DNA of 64,000 bases from Eutreptiella sp. 'Long Island Sound 2002' (Eukaryota; Euglenozoa; Euglenophyceae; Eutreptiales; Eutreptiaceae): the NCBI GenBank assembly GCA_964036045.1, contig OZ038380.1, forward strand, positions 117,599,699 to 117,663,698, in the 5' to 3' direction. Made by a program: the position numbers and the translations under genes. Below are positions 62,312 to 64,000 of the stretch, piece by piece (position 1 is the stretch's first letter; every line of letters begins with the position of its first letter). Below the pieces are notes generated by a model that worked only from the letters and a program-made list of their open reading frames with translations, was not told where the DNA came from and made no database searches.

Positions 62312-64000
62312 TCAGTCCCTAGCTTTAGTCTTGGAGGCAAGCGTATCAGCGAGCCTCAGCAACTCACCAAGGTTGTTCTGGGACAAGTAGTCAACCAGAA
62401 CTGAGTTTAGGCGTCCCTCAGGTAGAACAAACGCAGAGAAGGGCTCCCAGGTGGCCTCTTCGACTCCAAACCCTTCCCAAAGGGTGAGGAAGCGCCGACC
62501 CTGGCGATAGCGGGGGCGTAGGTCAGACCTCACCAGGTAGAAGCCCTCCTTAGCCATCTCCTCGGCGTTCATGTCGGGGACTTCCCCTTCAACTTCCATA
62601 GGGCTGGCAGCCCCTTGTAGGTCTAGGGCGGCGATTTCCTCGTCGTTCAGCTCCCACTCCTCCCCACAGAGGTCTTCAGGATCATAGTAGCGCTTCAGGT
62701 GTTGAGCAGCGCACACCAGGGTCCCCCCTAGACGGGGAGGACACCGCACGGTGATACGGTGTCCATCCACTGATAGTATCTTGTACGGCCCGAAGTATGG
62801 GTCATCGCTGGTAGAGCGTGGCAAGGCGGGTAGTGGACTGTGGTGCACAAGCACCCAGTCCCCCTCTTGGTAGGTGGCCGGTACTCGGTGCTTCTTCTTC
62901 TTGTTCCACTGACGCTCCCTCACTCTCTGGAGCATAGCCTTGGCCTTGTCCACCTTCGCTTGTTGCTCTTGGACCCATTCACCCACAGAAGAATGGGTGT
63001 CCTCTGGATGGGGGGCGTGTAGGAACCACGCCGGGCGCCCTAGGAATAGCTCATGGGGCGCCTAGCCAGTAGCTGAACTCTCTTGGGAGTTCATCATCCA
63101 GGATATGACGGGGAGTAGTCTCACCCAGTCTCTGGTGCGTTCAGTTTTGCACCATATCCTTACATTCTCCTTGAGGACACGGATCTGTCGCTCACATAGG
63201 GGGTTGCTCGTGTGCGAGTAGGGGATCCCCGTAGACACCTGGAAATTGAGGGATCTCAGGATCCTCTTGTACCAACGGGTATCTGAGCGTACTCGTACGT
63301 CCTCATCGGAGTTGATCTCCTTGGGCGCCGCATAGACACAAAACCACTCCTCCAGGAGTATCTTGATAGTCTCCTCCCCGGTAATGTGCTTGGTACATCG
63401 GAACACCCTGGTAAACCTGGTCAACCCACAGGTTACCACGAGGGCGAAGTCATAGCCCCCGAACTTCGGCATCTCCGTGTACTCCACGTATAGAACACTG
63501 TTAGCACAGTGAGGGATGGGCAGGGTCGAGTAGAGACCTCTGTCCCTGATATCCCCTGGTTTGCAGGACCTGCACGGGCACTTGTCCACGATAGGCTGGA
63601 GGGTTTTCCGCAGTTGATCGTCAGTCCATGTAGTGTGGAACCACTGCTTGAACAGCCTCAGGGTACGGTCAGCACCCACATGACCGCTGGACTCATGGGC
63701 CCACTTCAGCAGCGCTGGGACTCTGTCACTAGGCACCACGATGCGGTCCTCGTGCCAGAGGTAGCTCTTGTCCCTCTTCCACTGATCCTGGTTGACCAGG
63801 AGGGGCTCAAGGCGTTTCCCCAGGCGCTTGTAGATATCCCCAAACTCCTTCAGGCACTCCGATTGTTGGAGTCCATCAAGGGGCGTATCATCTTCATATT
63901 GAGGTCCAAGTGGACGTCCATACGGCTGAAGGCCTCCTTAGCCAGCGCTTCAGACCGGGCACCAATCAGGGCGTCGGAGTTGTTGCGGCTGATGTAGTCT
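62312..64000 (-). pseudogene. Element K: chromovirus pol fragment (RNase H end, integrase, chromodomain)
   Basis: This is a relative of B pol entering from the right edge. The end of RNase H (DYISRNNSDALIGARSEA) is followed by a frameshift near 63895. Then come the integrase zinc finger (HESSGHVGADRT, CPCRSC) and core. The first catalytic position is Glu (LYVEYTEMP) where B has Asp (LYVDFMELP). The second (NSDEDV) and third (LCERQIRV) are as expected. TAG at 63062-63064 interrupts the frame between SSATG and APHELFLGRPAW. The C-terminal part (62312-62986) has DWVLVHHSPL and YFGPYKIL, then an acidic stretch and a chromodomain (FYLVRSDLRPRY, FLTLWEGFGVEEATWEPFSAF). The element is dead; its LTRs and gag lie outside the window or were not recognised. 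Confidence 0.88.

Overview
This is a eukaryotic nuclear window made almost entirely of LTR retrotransposons of the Ty3/gypsy (Metaviridae) type. There is no operon structure, no Shine-Dalgarno pattern and no prokaryotic gene. The species cannot be fixed from the sequence. It comes from a large, repeat-rich genome with chromodomain-bearing gypsy elements. A charophyte alga such as Chara is one unproven possibility. One element has a primer-binding site matching an initiator tRNA-Met that ends in CUCUGCUACCA, which differs from the CUCUGAUACCA of seed plants.

The apparent jumble resolves into nested insertions. Element G (plus strand) is the host layer. Its coding sequence runs 21268-25031, then 34406-34971, then 52235-56610, and it reads in frame across both gaps once the inserted elements and one copy of each target duplication are removed. 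Element A (minus strand, 1-21267, 3' LTR off the left edge) sits inside G's gag. Element B (minus, 1926-9598, TSD GCGAG) sits inside A's integrase. Element D (plus, 25032-34400, TSD CTCGC) and element F (minus, 34972-52230, TSD GTAC) sit inside G. A separate chromovirus, K (minus, 62312 to beyond 64000), occupies the right edge.

A and F are two copies of one giant family: about 17.3 kb, LTRs of about 3.0 kb, a Gag of about 1,440 codons, an in-frame UAG between gag and pol, and an apparently self-complementary primer site. G encodes Gag, a protease fused to a dUTPase with all five motifs, a methyltransferase-fold-like domain, RT, RNase H, integrase, a chromodomain and a separate downstream ORF of 312 codons. 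D encodes Gag, protease, the same methyltransferase-like domain, RT (RNase H lost), integrase and a chromodomain. B and K are relatives of each other with integrase plus chromodomain.

The strongest candidate for something undescribed is the methyltransferase-fold-like domain. It recurs between protease and RT in three diverged gypsy families (D, F/A and G) and resembles the domain known from DIRS elements, but its catalytic motif is eroded. Other candidates are the self-priming signal and the conserved stop codons of the A/F family, and G's dUTPase and extra ORF.

To the right of G lie an array of about 15 short hairpins (57594-58316), a GC3-rich Pro/Gln-rich exon-like segment (58539-59244) ending in a splice-donor-like GTAAGC, a tRNA-like Pol III module (59778-59857), and about 2.4 kb in which no gene was recognised. 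All divergence figures were counted by eye and are approximate.
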